This document shows positions 1-11,247 of a stretch of DNA of 64,000 bases, piece by piece; position 1 is the first letter of the stretch, and each line of letters starts with the position of its first letter. The notes beneath the pieces are model-generated. The model did not search any database. It saw nothing but the letters and a program-made list of their open reading frames with translations, and was not told the DNA's origin. This stretch comes from Argyresthia goedartella. Its lineage: Eukaryota > Arthropoda > Insecta > Lepidoptera > Argyresthiidae. The stretch lies in contig OX463829.1 of the NCBI GenBank assembly GCA_949825045.1, forward strand, positions 26,196,715 through 26,260,714. The letters run 5' to 3'. Position numbers and translations under genes: made by a program.

Positions 1-2580
1 GATGTTGTTCTGTAAAGTTACGCCCGACTCAGAGACGATGGTTTACGTATCGTTTTTAACTAAAAATCGTTTCATTTTCCCTTGCTGGATTTTGATTCAC
101 AAATTGCCGTGTGCAAGTTGAAGTAACCGCAACGCGCGGATTCACCCGACCTCGAAGTGCCAGATATTGGGAGCACGGTAGATCTAAGGCTACAACTGAC
201 TGATTTTTATATATATTTTTTATGTTTTTTTTTCATAATTGTCGTGTGATTACCCACCCCTGAGTCTGGCGTAACTTAAGAAACAACACCCTTAATCGCT
301 AAATGTGTTGGTTAGCGCGAAGCTCGAGCGGCTGGACCGACCGAGTCTTGGGAAAGTTCTTATGGAAATAATGTATTTTTAAATCGCAAAGAGAACAGTC
401 AAAAATTCAAAACACCTTTTGTTCAGTTCATCCTTTTTACAGCAGCTAACTTTTGACAGAACAACATCGGTCCAGTCCGCTGGTTTTCAATTAAAACAGG
501 GTCTTACCTCAAAAAATAAACTACTGTTCAACACTTGTTTAAAAACAAAAATGTATGAAATATTTTGAGGTTAAACGCTGTTTAATATTTTTTGCGGTAA
601 CACAGTATTTCTTTACGGAAATTCCTGTCACATATATGACTAAAAATATTTGTAGTTATTAACTTAATAGAGTAATTTGAAAAAAAAACTTTGTTGTGTG
701 CGTCGTACTTCAAAATTAATGGTATATCCGATTCTATACAACTTAATTTTTAATTGAAATCAAATGTATAACGTTAAGTCTCACATTTAACTGGTTCCAC
801 TAAAAAAAAAATATCAAGTGGTAACTGTTACGCTGTAACTAAAAAATGCACTTTAAAATCTTGACGTCGTTAATTTCAACGCTTTTACAATTTCACAAAT
901 ACATCCAAAACGGCAAAACAATCAACTGAAAAATGCAAACAAAAATCTCATAAATATTCAAAAATACAAAATAATTGAACAGAAAACTTTGAATTACTAA
1001 TTTATTGCTTTTTATTACACAGCACATTAAAACAAAGTTAGTTGGCGGAACTAGCACAAATACGACACTCAGGCTCTAGTCTAATATCACAGGATTGCTG
1101 GGAACGGCGGCGCACACCCCCCAACCCCCAACACCCCCTCCCTACTCCACCCAGTTCAACCCCGGCTTTACAAAGAGGTTCCAGTAACTCTACAACCTTT
1201 CAACACAACCTTTTTGCACGGGCAAAGAAAGATGTTTAATGTTTACTGAAAACCTTTTGCGGCTATGATACTGTACCAACATTATATCTGCCCCTATACA
1301 ATAGCCCCAGCCTTTCTCCGTCTACGTAAGTATACATAAGCGACGACGGGCAAATTACTGTGTGTATTGCTTATTTAGCGGCGAGTATTGAAATTTCATA
1401 TGGAAGGTGTTTTCGCAAAGTTGATTATCCTAACTCGGTTTAGTGCAAAAAAATAATTGCATTATCGTAGTTTGATTGGGTGGCAACCGCACTGCGTTAC
1501 TCGTTCACTCTTTCTCTGTTTGAACAGTCGAGATAAGAGTTATGTATACACGTACTATACAAATACATGTGGTGTATTCTTTTGTCACTAAATAATACCC
1601 AAATCGAGTTTTTATAATAAATACTAATATGGTAACAATAATTCCAAATGATGGTGTTATAAAGGTAACATGATTTAAATTTCAAGTAATATTTTAAAAA
1701 TAAAAGTTCTTATGAATTGAAATGTGACCAAAACTTCAAGGCCAGTCATAACACCAAATCCAGTGAGTGTAAGATAGGTATAATTTTAGCGCCTGAGATG
1801 GAATATGAAATTTATATTATAAACGATTATTTTTATTATTAAAGGAAACCAAATCTAATCAAGCGTGTCAATGTAAGGAACAAATAAACTTTGGTTGGCA
1901 TTTTTTATGAATTTCGAAAATTTTGGCCGTTCGTTTTTAAAAACATATTAATAATTTTGTTTTGACCTTTGTTTCGTAAAATCACAAGTTGTTTTTTGCG
2001 TTAAAATTATTCATTTATAAAGATAATCCTGGCTACCGTTCCCAGCCGCTTTGCACTATCACTTAATCACTTTAACATGTAGTATTATAATTACAGTATT
2101 TTAAAATAATAGTTGTCACTCATTCATTGTGAATATTTTTATCCCTCCAATGCAGTATTGGCTTTTAACTTTCCATCGCGGAATATACCTGTACACCTGA
2201 TTTATAACTTGCTCAATTCAATTTAATAAAATAAATCGTTGAATACTATTTGGACCGCGCCCATCGGTGACGCCTGAGCAACTTTCACTAATAAATAAAA
2301 ATAATAAAACACGCTATATAACAATAACGTAAGTACTCTGCTTAATAACAAAAAATTGGCTAAGCTTCAACTGTCCGAGGGGTAATGCAAACTAAATATT
2401 TGTGGTCCTCCGTCGATGCACGAGCAGTTAGCACATTCCGTTTCCGAACTGTCTCTGCACACGCGAGTCCGTTCGAAAACGCGGTCAACGGCTCGAGTAC
2501 ATTCGAGGTCACTCGACTTGTGTGTTTCAGATCGTCTCACTGAAGCGTCGGCTACAGAGCGGCGAGGTGGCGTGGCGCGG
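1..2580. other. AT-rich 3' flank of the SERTA exon, no gene seen
   Basis: I see no coding region, tRNA or structured repeat here. The stretch lies downstream of the minus-strand SERTA exon, so part of it is probably 3' UTR. Reading the minus strand, AATAAA-type signals occur near 1000-1016 and near 1830, but nothing shows which is used. 1110-1165 is a C-rich pyrimidine tract, and a short open frame across it has no recognisable protein features. Confidence 0.5.
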
Positions 2581-3063
2581 TCACGAGTCCAGCACCGTCA
2601 GCAGTGCGGGGGGGATGAGGGGGGACTCCTGCCGCCGCGCCAGCTGCGCGCAGCCGAGGTTCGCGTCTCCCAGCTCGGGGATGGCGTCCAGTAGCGCGAG
2701 GCACTCGTCCTCGACCTCGCGCCGGGCCTTCTTGCCGACCCAGGAGGAGTCGTCGCACTCGTCCCTCGCTCGGCGTCTCCTGGCTTCCTTTTCTCTTCTT
2801 GCCTCTTCGCTGAGTCGGCAGTATGTGTTGTTGATGCAGACGGACCGGCGCAGGTCCCGCGCCGGGTCTTCGATGTTTTCGAGTTTCTGTGAGCAGATCT
2901 CGATGACTCGCTTGCGTTCCTCGTTGGCTCGTAACCTGGCGGAGATCATGGAGAGCTTGGGCCGGGCGGCGGGCTCGGTGCGCGAAGGTCCGAACATGTC
3001 GTCTTCGAACGCGTCGGCGATCTCCCCGCCCCGCGCACCCTCCCTCTCCTCCTGAGGCGTCAT
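2581..3063 (-). CDS. SERTA-domain protein, taranis-like (last coding exon)
   Basis: The minus-strand frame encodes 160 residues ending in TGA. Residues about 48-90 match the SERTA domain: a basic/hydrophobic helix (EERKRVIEICSQKLENIED), then DLRRSVCINNTYCRL, the family hallmark LRRSVxINNT. SERTA proteins (vertebrate SERTAD/TRIP-Br, Drosophila taranis) are nuclear transcriptional co-regulators linked to E2F, cyclin and chromatin functions. The N-terminus is acidic (EIADAFEDDMF), residues 89-120 are strongly basic, and the C-terminus is short and ends LTVLDS. The ATG used lies 2 bases inside a splice acceptor, so translation may start here or continue from an upstream exon through a codon ending AA. 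Drosophila taranis is much longer, so this could be a short paralogue or only the last exon. The exon is far more GC-rich than its surroundings. Open frames on the opposite strand and in the other minus frame are shadows. Confidence 0.8.
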   Translation of the reverse strand: MTPQEEREGARGGEIADAFEDDMFGPSRTEPAARPKLSMISARLRANEERKRVIEICSQKLENIEDPARDLRRSVCINNTYCRLSEEARREKEARRRRARDECDDSSWVGKKARREVEDECLALLDAIPELGDANLGCAQLARRQESPLIPPALLTVLDS

Positions 3064-3091
3064 TCTGCAACAAATCCAAAAACGTCGTTAG
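3064..3091 (-). other. Splice acceptor and branch site of the SERTA exon
   Basis: Read on the minus strand, the sequence is CTAAC (3087-3091), then a T-rich stretch ending TTTGTTGCAG, then AATG. This gives a consensus branch point about 22 bases before a consensus acceptor. The exon starts at 3065 and the ATG follows two bases later. This shows the gene is spliced and that its 5' part lies at higher coordinates. Confidence 0.7.
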
Positions 3092-4074
3092 CATCATGGA
3101 TAATTACGCAAAGTCGCAAAGAGAACATTGTGAAAAAACTAAATTGGCATAAAGTCGACTCGGTCATTGACTAACCAGGTAAGTACCTATTTGAGGAAGA
3201 TAAGTTTAGTTTCAATTAAGACGAAGTATTGGGTCGGGTTTTGGTGAATCATACCAAACCGATCCAGGTTAGGTTTCTTTGTTGTATGAACATTGTGAGA
3301 TGACTCAGTAAGGTTATGTCATATATCAACGGAAATTCCTTATTTCGAACCTGATTTTACAATAACATCTCAAGCAGAACGAAACAATGGATCTCTAAAC
3401 TCTTTAATCAGGTTTATAAACTCATCGTATTAGCTGGCATGACCACACTCTCGGGCAGAACCCAGCAATTATGATACATAACTCTACAACTTTGATAGAG
3501 CAACACAAAATGAATAATAAGACGTAATCAATCAACATGTAAACACAAATGCCGCAGTACAAAACTTAATACCCAGTAGTAAACAAAAAACAAAGACCCA
3601 CCTCCAAGGTAATTCAGACAGAAACAAGATCCCTGATAAAAACATGACGGTTCCGAAACTTTTAAAATATCTTAAGAAAACAGCACCACTTAAATGCACT
3701 TTTAAATTAAAGATTCTGTAGCAACTACAAAGGCGCACAATTTATAAGATTTATAAATAAAATTGAGTACGGAGCAAGCGCGCGCGCAACTAACAGTATG
3801 CCCGATGAGTGACACAGCCGCTCGCGCCGATAAGACATTGAAAAGCCAGAATTGCGTCACCAACTACGTAGGACCGAGAGAGGAAGCGAATGACGCTCGG
3901 ACAACCCGTCATGAGAGCAAGCTATGACCAGCTCGTCCATGACTTGTCGGTTCTCGAGAGGAAAACAATAACATAACTATTTACCTATTACATAGAAAAT
4001 CCATGAAAGACCGTAAACGTCAGACTGGCGGAAATACCATGGAGACTATTTAGGGATAGCTCTAACCATATCTC
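3092..4074. other. Presumed intron; GC-rich patch at 3770-3970
   Basis: No coding frame is convincing. 3770-3970 is richer in G+C and CpG than its surroundings, with several CGCG runs. It could be an upstream non-coding exon or promoter of the SERTA gene, but I see no decisive signal. Confidence 0.3.
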
Positions 4075-4170
4075 TTCTGGAGACCTGGACCTGGTTATGA
4101 GACATCGCGATTATGAACCTTATGCCGTGGTAATAAAATTCAAAACCTATAACGAGAAAATGTCTTCTTT
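4075..4170 (+). repeat. Interspersed repeat family G, fragment
   Basis: Contains the block CGCGATTATGAACCTTATGC followed by GGTAATAAAATTCAAAACCT. The same block recurs at 27935-28060, and inverted at 33715-33800 and 57495-57610. Function unknown; probably an old non-autonomous element. Confidence 0.6.
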
Positions 4171-4305
4171 GGAAGACATCCGGCATACAAAGGCTAAAGA
4201 AATGAGATAATCCCAAACAGATGCAACGGATAGAATTGAGAGTAGAAGTTGAAGTAGCATCCTACTAGTGTTTACAAGTGGAAACAAAGTGGAAGTGCAC
4301 AAAAG

Positions 4306-4417
4306 TGTCTTCTCCCACAGTGGTCCAATGTAGAGAAGAGGCAAAAAATGACGTTTGCTAAGTATATGTAAATATCTACAGTAATAAAGTACTTTGACTA
4401 TTGACTATTGACTATTG
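4306..4417 (+). repeat. LINE 3' UTR fragment with (TTGACTA)n tail
   Basis: Shares the block CTTCTCCCACAGTGGTCCAA...GGCAAAAAATGACG...AAGTATATGTAAATATCTACAGTAATAAAG with the LINE 3' ends at 17587-17885 and 46550-46862. It ends in about three copies of TTGACTA, the short repeated tail typical of CR1/Jockey-type elements. 5' truncated, with no coding part. Confidence 0.7.
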
Positions 4418-6140
4418 TTTCAAGGAGAGCGAGAGGCTCCACATAACAGTTGAGGCTAATAATTACTGTCTCAGATTTTGTTAAATTTGTTACCAACGAC
4501 TCTCAGATTTGTGACCTCCTTGTCTTAGATTTAGAAGAAACTTAATAATATTACGGACAACCAAAATATATTAGGAACTTAACAATACATTAACCTAGGA
4601 GTAGTTAGCTACACACATTCCCAAAAATATGACACTCATAAAGTTACCAAACAAAGAAATCTAATGGTTTAAAAAAACACAAATACGATGCGCTTGTTTC
4701 TTTTTTTGATGACGAAGGCTCGGCGACACTGCGCCAGGCGGCCGACCCGCCACCAGTTACGACCCAATAAATCTCGCACTGCTCAACTCCTCCAACGAAG
4801 GGGCATGGCTACCTGCACTTTCTTTTCTCTGTCCCACACACAGAAACACGGATCAACGGTTGATAATATGCCCAGAATGCCAGCGTTTTGTTTGTCTGCT
4901 TATAAGAATATTATGAGGTTACGTGACAAATTAAATTAACACGTTGATTGCGTGTTGAGTTGGACTCTTTGTGCTTTATCCGATTTGGATAGTTCCCTAT
5001 ACTGGTAATTAATGAATAAGGGGAGATGTAAACAGTTTTATGATAAATACTTCACTAGGTATATGGATTAAAGCATCGGGGAGTTTCTTGAGTGATGCTA
5101 AATCTGTGGTATTAAGTATGGCGTCAATCTGTTTCTGGTTAACAACTTGTTTTATTGCCGGGTATGATAAACCACAAATAATTTTTAATTATTTTTTCGA
5201 AAAGTATAAATGAAATGAGCTCTAAATTAACGAGCTAAATGTAAATAGATAATGGATAAACACTAATATAATAACCACTATTTATAAATCAACTCCAACG
5301 TTAAACCAAGTTTACAAAACGTTATTTATCTTAAAAGTAACTATATTCCAATGTATAGTTTACGGCGTAGGTTAGTAATGGTATCATCGCATCAAGAAAT
5401 TTAGGCCAATCATTTGAACCGAGACGGTCTCTTTTATTTAATTTGAATTCGTTAATTACTCAAAATATCTATTTAGAACTACTACTTGCTTTTATTTTAA
5501 CTAAGTCATAAGTCAAAGTTTAAATTTCTTTATTACTGTAGTAATTAACATGTACTTAGCATATGTACTAAGTAACGTTGTTCACTAGATAGACAAAACA
5601 TTTTTTATATTTGTCCCAATTTTTATGTTAAGCCATTACGTCATCATACCATTAGAAAAAAATATTTAAAGATAACGGTGACGTTAAATTTCTTAAAGCT
5701 AAAACGATTGACATACCTATTGAGACGCCATCGCCAGAGCCCAATGCAATGGGATGAGCCTATTTTTAAATGAAGCGGCATCGGCAGCCACACACTTTCA
5801 CAATTTCTTTGTTGCTTATAATAAGTTCAATTATCATTTAAAAAACTAATCTTGTTTATTAAGAATGACCTAATTTTGTTAAGAGAAAACATATGTAATG
5901 TCAATTAGTCCAAAAATATATATAAAAAATAATAAGTTACAGTTACCTTAGAAACAATTTATTACAAATTCATCCGTGTGCAATCCTAAGGAATATTTGT
6001 ATTCAAATCAAAAAACACGGTAACAGCACGTAAAACCAAGCAGTTAATTATACTTATTGTGCCAACCTCAACCAACTGTATCACATAAAATGATCAACTT
6101 AACACTTGTCCAAACAGCCGTCGAGCGTTACAACATTATT
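4418..6140. other. No feature recognised
   Basis: AT-rich sequence without a credible coding frame. A short remnant of the same LINE 3' UTR may lie near 5520-5570 (TTTCTTTATTACTGTAGTAA). Confidence 0.4.
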
Positions 6141-6164
6141 GAGAGAGAGAGAGAGAGAGAGAGA
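6141..6164 (+). repeat. (GA)n microsatellite
   Basis: An uninterrupted run of alternating G and A of about 24 bases. It reads into a minus-strand open frame (SLSLSLS), which is an artefact of the repeat. Confidence 0.9.
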
Positions 6165-7214
6165 AGAAAAATTCGCGCGTAAATACGTGTTGCTGGGCCG
6201 ACGTCTCGCGCCAAACTACGTTCCATTCCATTCCATACATAAGTAACTTGGTGATTTACGGAGGGGAGCGGGGGGAAGACCCTGCTGTGCCGATGGCCGA
6301 AGCGATCCGCGCCCCTCGTGAAGGATACTTCATTATCCTTACTGTAATCCGTGTGCCTTTTAGACAAATTTATTTATAGGGTGACGTATTGGATGACCTT
6401 TGTTTGAAGTGAGCATCATTTAGAGAAAATTCATTGTTGTCAAGTTAATATACTTACCTCAAATACCTGTTACCAACCACTCTTTATTGTTTATGTATCT
6501 TTAACATCGTCACTCATAATTTTCAGTCCCCACAAATCTGTCTCAATCACAAGTGACTAAAGAAGTAAATACATTAATATGTAATTATTTTTTATCGCAT
6601 ACTATTTGTCTTTCCAATAGTTAATAATCATCATTTTCATTGTGATAGTTCAATTGATACGGTAAGCTACTAACTATTACTTAATTACCTGGAATAATAT
6701 TTTCAATTAACAAATTCCTACCTATCGTCAAGGCAACATTACAAAGCGGTGTCGACGTTGCAAAAAAAATTGTAATCTATCAACAATAATAAACGACTTT
6801 TAGATTCTATTACTTCGAAACAAAACATGGATCTCAGACTTTTGATGGTTCTCTCAAATCTTTTTCGACACAAGCTAAATAACGCTCACTATAGTCGTAC
6901 TTAAGTCGTAACATTACAATTGATTATGCGCCAAGACGATGACAAACAGGCAGCTGTGAGATCGACCCTCAAATTGCCGTATTCAATCATGCGCGAATGT
7001 GTAATATATTATCTAAATTATATCACCCATCCAATATAATCATTATCATATTGTATAGTTTTTGCAAATCATGAGCACGCGTGGTTTTTTTTTACATATG
7101 TATGTGTGAATTAAGACTCTCCACAGTCTAAGCATTAAAAGTTAAGTTGCAAGGTTGAAAAAAAAAATATGACCTAGATTACATTTAAATGCGGAAGTGA
7201 TCATACCGGCCGCT
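6165..7214. other. No gene; possible RTE remnant near 6195-6240
   Basis: The minus-strand frame across 6195-6240 contains NGMERSLARD, which faintly resembles the C-terminal WxxLARDR motif of RTE-type LINEs. Too short to call with confidence. The remainder shows nothing recognisable. Confidence 0.25.
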
Positions 7215-7460
7215 GCAGTGTCGCCCAAGTAAAGAGGATGGTGGGTCGAGGTTCAACAATTGCTAACTGACAAGACTTTCACCTTCGGCACACCGCCCGC
7301 CGCCGCCGCCATCGCCGCCATCGCCGCCGACCAAGGCCGGCCCCGCGTAACTTCCGCCCCACCACTGCTCGTAGACTATCGCGCGCGACGTCACCCGATG
7401 CAATGTTTCGATAATTCCGAACGGTACCTTTTGAGCCCATTTTTACGCGCTCGGCCGTGA
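7215..7460 (-). promoter_or_regulatory. GC-rich island; candidate upstream exon or promoter
   Basis: A sharp GC-rich, CpG-rich island with a CGC/CCG triplet run inside AT-rich DNA. On the minus strand two ATGs (7319-7321 and 7310-7312) are followed by an alanine-rich frame ending at AAG|GTGAAAGT (junction 7283/7282), a consensus donor. Splicing this donor to the acceptor at 3065 would put that ATG out of frame with the SERTA reading, so if it belongs to that gene it would be 5' UTR. It may equally be an unrelated promoter or a chance match. Confidence 0.25.
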
Positions 7461-8277
7461 ACGAGTTAAGAGAGTAGTTTGACAGGAGGTTTTTGCTACA
7501 TTTAGGATCTATCCAAATTCACTAGTTTCGATTAGTCTTGTAATGTAGTAAATGAAACAGAGACGTATGAATTCAGTAAATGGACTGAGCCTTTTACGTC
7601 GTATTGTATTCATCAAATGCCTTGTTGATGATGCAAGGTCGCCAACACTCAGATGTAAGTATTGTCCGAGGTACTTACTATGTTTTGTTTTGCAGCATTT
7701 TACGCGCAGCGCAATAAGAACTTCAAGGGTATACGCCGTTAAGATTATACCCACCTCGGTGATATTGAAACGAGTGCAAAATACAGGTTGTAATTTCCCG
7801 GAGAAACATTAACGTAAAGCAGAGTGAGTTGTTGCATCGTACAAAAAACTTTGTCCCCTAGAGAGGGCAGAGTACTGAGTATAAAATGATTTAGACGCTT
7901 CGGCTAATGAACGTAGGAGTGTTCGTGACGTTTACGCGTTTGTATTATATGAGGTCATGGCGAGACGATCTGCTGTTGCAATCCAAACTTTAATATGAAT
8001 CGAGTTCAATCAGCCATTTCATACCGAAAAAAGCTATTGATTGTTGCTGTGATCTCGCGATTGCGCATAACAATGGCTGCTACCACAAAACTATAGCAGA
8101 GCCCTTAGGATATCAGAGACAAATCTAAGCTAGATTTCTCTAGATTGACATATATGTATTTACATGACATACCTACCTACATTTGTATTAGGATATCCTC
8201 ACTTTTGCTTTTGACGTGGCGGAATATGATTATCTCTGAATAGTTTTACTGCAGACAGAGTGTTGAGAACTGAACGT
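7461..8277. other. No feature recognised
   Basis: Mixed-composition sequence. Overlapping open frames near 7510-7810 on both strands show no conserved features. Confidence 0.4.
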
Positions 8278-8320
8278 GTAGATATCAAAATAGTACTAAA
8301 TGTACTATTTTGATATCTAC
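8278..8320. repeat. Perfect 19-bp inverted repeat (hairpin)
   Basis: Arms 8278-8296 (GTAGATATCAAAATAGTAC) and 8302-8320 are exact reverse complements separated by five bases, TAAAT. No copy of it was noticed elsewhere in the window. Confidence 0.9.
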
Positions 8321-8550
8321 ATTTACTACATTAAATTGGATGACCGATTTTACATAACGCGACTAGTCGCTTATCTGAACACCTCAGCAACGATGAGAGA
8401 ACGACCGATAAAGATGTTTTCGGGGTCGCGATAACTATTATTACCGACCGCCCCGCAAGTGGCGTCTGATGATAATGTGCCCGCTGACGACGGTGATGAT
8501 GCGATTCTAGCTTTTGAATGCGTATTGTATTTGACGTAGGTATGTAACGT

Positions 8551-8761
8551 ATATTGAAAAAGGAAGGTGGACCAAGGCAGCCGCAGTGTGGCAGCCGCGA
8601 GCTGGAGAGAGAACAGCGGGCAGACCACCGGCCCGATGGTCAGATGACATTGCTAAAGTGGCTGGAAAGCAGTGGACGAGACTGGCGCGTGACCTGCTAG
8701 GCGGGAGAGGCCTGTGCCCAGCAGTGGGATGACAAGGGCTGATGATGATGATATTGAAAAA
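8551..8761 (+). mobile_element. 5'-truncated RTE-type LINE with target-site duplication
   Basis: 8562-8750 encodes a decayed piece of the C-terminal end of an RTE-clade endonuclease/reverse transcriptase (AGRPPARWSDDIAKVAGKQW), then CCCAGCAGTGGGATGA and a (GAT)n tail. An 11-bp direct repeat, ATATTGAAAAA, sits at 8551-8561 and 8751-8761 and brackets it exactly. This is the classic result of target-primed reverse transcription with severe 5' truncation. The element is dead. Confidence 0.9.
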
Positions 8762-9375
8762 CAATCATCTTTATTTAAGTGCTTCCCGTTGAAAGCTAAT
8801 TTATTTTTTTTCTCTTTGAAAGTGGGATCATTAAATTGGAATTCTCTCTATTCACAGATGTTTGCGTTATCGGGCTCTTTTATTTGTTTTGTACTTTTTA
8901 CATGTTTTTATTTAAATGATAAACTGCCCAATGAGTTCCCAGTACCTAGCTAATCTCTTCACGAAGGAATGCTCATAAGACTGCGATCGCAGTTGATTCG
9001 ATGTTCTGTTGATAATTTCCACAAGACAAACAATGCGTCATTATCTAATGTTTTTCAACATTGGTCGCGATCACCAAAACATGGAAGCAAATTCACGATA
9101 AACTCACGGTGAATTTTATATTTAGTACCTTAGAGACAATTGCCATGAGTACATCTACTGTGTTTAACGTAGAAAAAGTCGATTTATCAACCAGCTCAGG
9201 TCTTGTTGATAGTGCTACTAATGCCAAATACCAATATATATAATGCTAGCTTGTAATTTGAGAGAAAACTGGGTTAAACTATTCTGCGTAGTTATAGCTA
9301 AATTTCGATCAGCTTCCACTCAAAATTCAATGTACTTAAGTACCTACTCAGACTTTTTTCTGGTCACACTTAATT
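8762..9375. other. No feature recognised
   Basis: Open frames at 8714-8953 and 9061-9243 have no recognisable domain and are unlikely to be genes. Confidence 0.4.
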
Positions 9376-10052
9376 TTTAGGGTTCTGTACCCAAAAAGGA
9401 CCCCTTATAGTATCACCTCGTTGCTCGTCTGTCATGACCTTTTATCTCAGGAAAGCGTAGAGACAACAAGTTGAAATTACTTAATATCGATTACTCAAAT
9501 CTATGGTCTCTTGAAGTTGTGAAAAAAATACTAAATTAAAAGATACCGCTAACAATGTCACAATTTGCTGAAATTGCTTGATATTGGCAAGGGAATCAAA
9601 ACCTATGGGTATTTCCTGTTGATCTACAATTATTAAATTTGGCTCGAAGCAAGGTCTGATAGCATCAATGAGGGGAAAATCCGAAAAAAAAAAAAATCTG
9701 CCTGTCTGTCTTTCTGGCTGTCTGTCCGTCTGTCAAGAGACCCCTTTACTTAAGAACGCGTGGAGGGTATCATTAGGAATTTATAATTATCGATTACTCA
9801 AGTCGGTCATCTCTTGAAGTTGTAAAAAATAAAACTTACAGGTCAACCTAACCAAGAAACCGCCCCTTGATGTCACAATTTTGCTGAACTTGCTTGATAC
9901 TCGCAAGTGAAATGAAATTTGGTCAAAAGAAAGATGTTAAGCACAGATGAAGGAAAAAATCTGAAAACCGTAAATTTGTAGTTCCTTAGGAAAAAAATGC
10001 CATTCGTGCGGAACCATCGGTGCGCGATTCCAACTCGCACTTGGCCGGTTTT
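9376..10052 (+). repeat. Repeat family F, long copy with two modules
   Basis: Begins TTTTTAGGGTTCTGTACCC and ends TGCGCGATTCCAACTCGCACTTGGCCGGTTTT. Inside, a CTGTCTGTC-rich stretch (9690-9735) and two related modules (9470-9600 and 9790-9900) each carry a CGATTACTCAA...TCTCTTGAAGTTGT block, followed by a TGTCACAATTT...TTGCTTGATA block. Other family F copies lie at 17882, 20996, 40484, 44322, 48170, 53175 and 55513. No coding capacity is visible. This is a widespread lepidopteran-type repeat of unclear class. Confidence 0.75.
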
Positions 10053-10714
10053 CACTTTTACCAGCAACTTCAGAGGAAACAATATGATTACCCTTGCATT
10101 GACTTATCTAAATACAACGTTTTATGTAAAATGAAATGTCAGTCTTGCCTACCCGCCTGATGAGTTGATGACCCTGAGTGATCTTGATATTTCTAGACTG
10201 TATGTTTTTAGTAAGTCAAGTCAACATAGAAAACATCTGTACTTATATCTATTCAAGATATTTAGCTATGTGAGTATCAAAGTATCTCTTTTATTGTATG
10301 CAAATACACCACTACTTGATTTGATACTCGGACACAAAATTGCTCAATATGCATTAAAAGCGTTTTGTTTTTTACTTAGGGTTGAACGAGGGCCTATGAA
10401 ACTTACGATGACTATACGCTCCTTACGTTACGTTACACTTGGTATAAACTTAGCTATGAGTTTTTTCTGTTAATGTATTATCAACCTTATGTGGGTTGTG
10501 TTCAACCGCGTAGAATGAGAAGTGCGCATCGACCTTGTATATCTCTCTCGCTCGCACCAATGTCAATGACATTTTTGGCAACTGGCTGATATTGGAGATT
10601 TGACATTGGTCTCGAAATACCGCTTCATCACGAGACAGTTTTCAAAATACACTCCAATTTTGTTTCCGATTTATTGTTCCTTGGGCCACAGATTAATTAA
10701 GAGTTCTTAATCCT
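10053..10714. other. No feature recognised
   Basis: An open frame of 102 codons at 10165-10473 has a biased hydrophobic composition and no recognisable motif. I do not call it a gene. Confidence 0.35.
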
Positions 10715-11247
10715 ACAGACTTTATAGGCACGATCTAAGTTTGATAGAAAAAATTGTGAAGAAACCTTCATTATATCGATGGCCTATAAATCCTTCCTGC
10801 AGCGATGGGCTACCCCTGTTACCAAAAACGTATTATTATTTGACGACCCGAATGGCCGAGTCGGCAGTGACCCTGCCTACGAAGCCAAGGGTCCCGGGTT
10901 CGAGTCCCGGTGGCGGCAAATATTTGTTTGATGAGAACGGATGTTTTTACCCTAGTCATGGTTGTTTATCTATCTAAGTATAATATGTGTCTTTAAAGTA
11001 TTTGTATCGTTGTCTAGTACCCAAGATACAGGAAATCCTAGTTTGGGGCTAGATCAATGTGTGTAAATAGTGTCCAAGGTATTATTATTATGTCCAGGTT
11101 ATTATAACTAGCTAATGGTTAAACTTGGGCGGAATTTTGCCTCTGCCACCTCTTTTGGGAAAGCATGACGCTCAGAAAAGTATTGGGAGGAAAATTATCG
11201 TTTTTTTTTAAAAAACGAAAATTACCGATTTGACAAAAGGAGGGCTT
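10715..11247 (+). mobile_element. Non-autonomous element E, long form, interrupted by a SINE
   Basis: The same element occurs uninterrupted at 12255-12523. Both begin AGACTTTATAGGCACG and run through CCTTCATTATATCGATGGCC, the CAGCGATGGGCTA block, AAACTTGGGCGGAATTTTGCC and AACAAAAGGAG. In this copy a SINE (10842-11091) separates the halves. The inner GCGATGGGCTAGCCCC and TTTTGCCTCT...CACC...TTTTGGGAAA blocks recur in shorter E copies across the window. Confidence 0.8.
10842..11091 (+). mobile_element. tRNA-derived SINE, family SINE-1
   Basis: The head holds a perfect polymerase III box A (TGGCCGAGTCGG) and box B (GGTTCGAGTCCC) at tRNA spacing. It is followed by an unrelated body (GTTTGATGAGAACGGATGTT...GGAATCCTAGTTTGGGGCTAGATCAATGTG) and a (TTA)n tail. 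Five other long copies lie at 13733, 40010, 41017, 54758 and 60783. Transcription would come from the internal promoter, and movement would need a LINE reverse transcriptase. It is not a functional tRNA gene, since the 5' and 3' acceptor strands do not pair properly. Confidence 0.9.

Noticed and set aside
1042..1239. 65-codon proline-rich frame
   Set aside because: Produced by a C-rich tract; no start context or homology that I can recognise.
2416..3055. Plus-strand and second minus-strand open frames over the SERTA exon
   Set aside because: They are GC-driven shadows. Only the minus frame ending at 2581 shows the SERTA motif and fits the splice acceptor.
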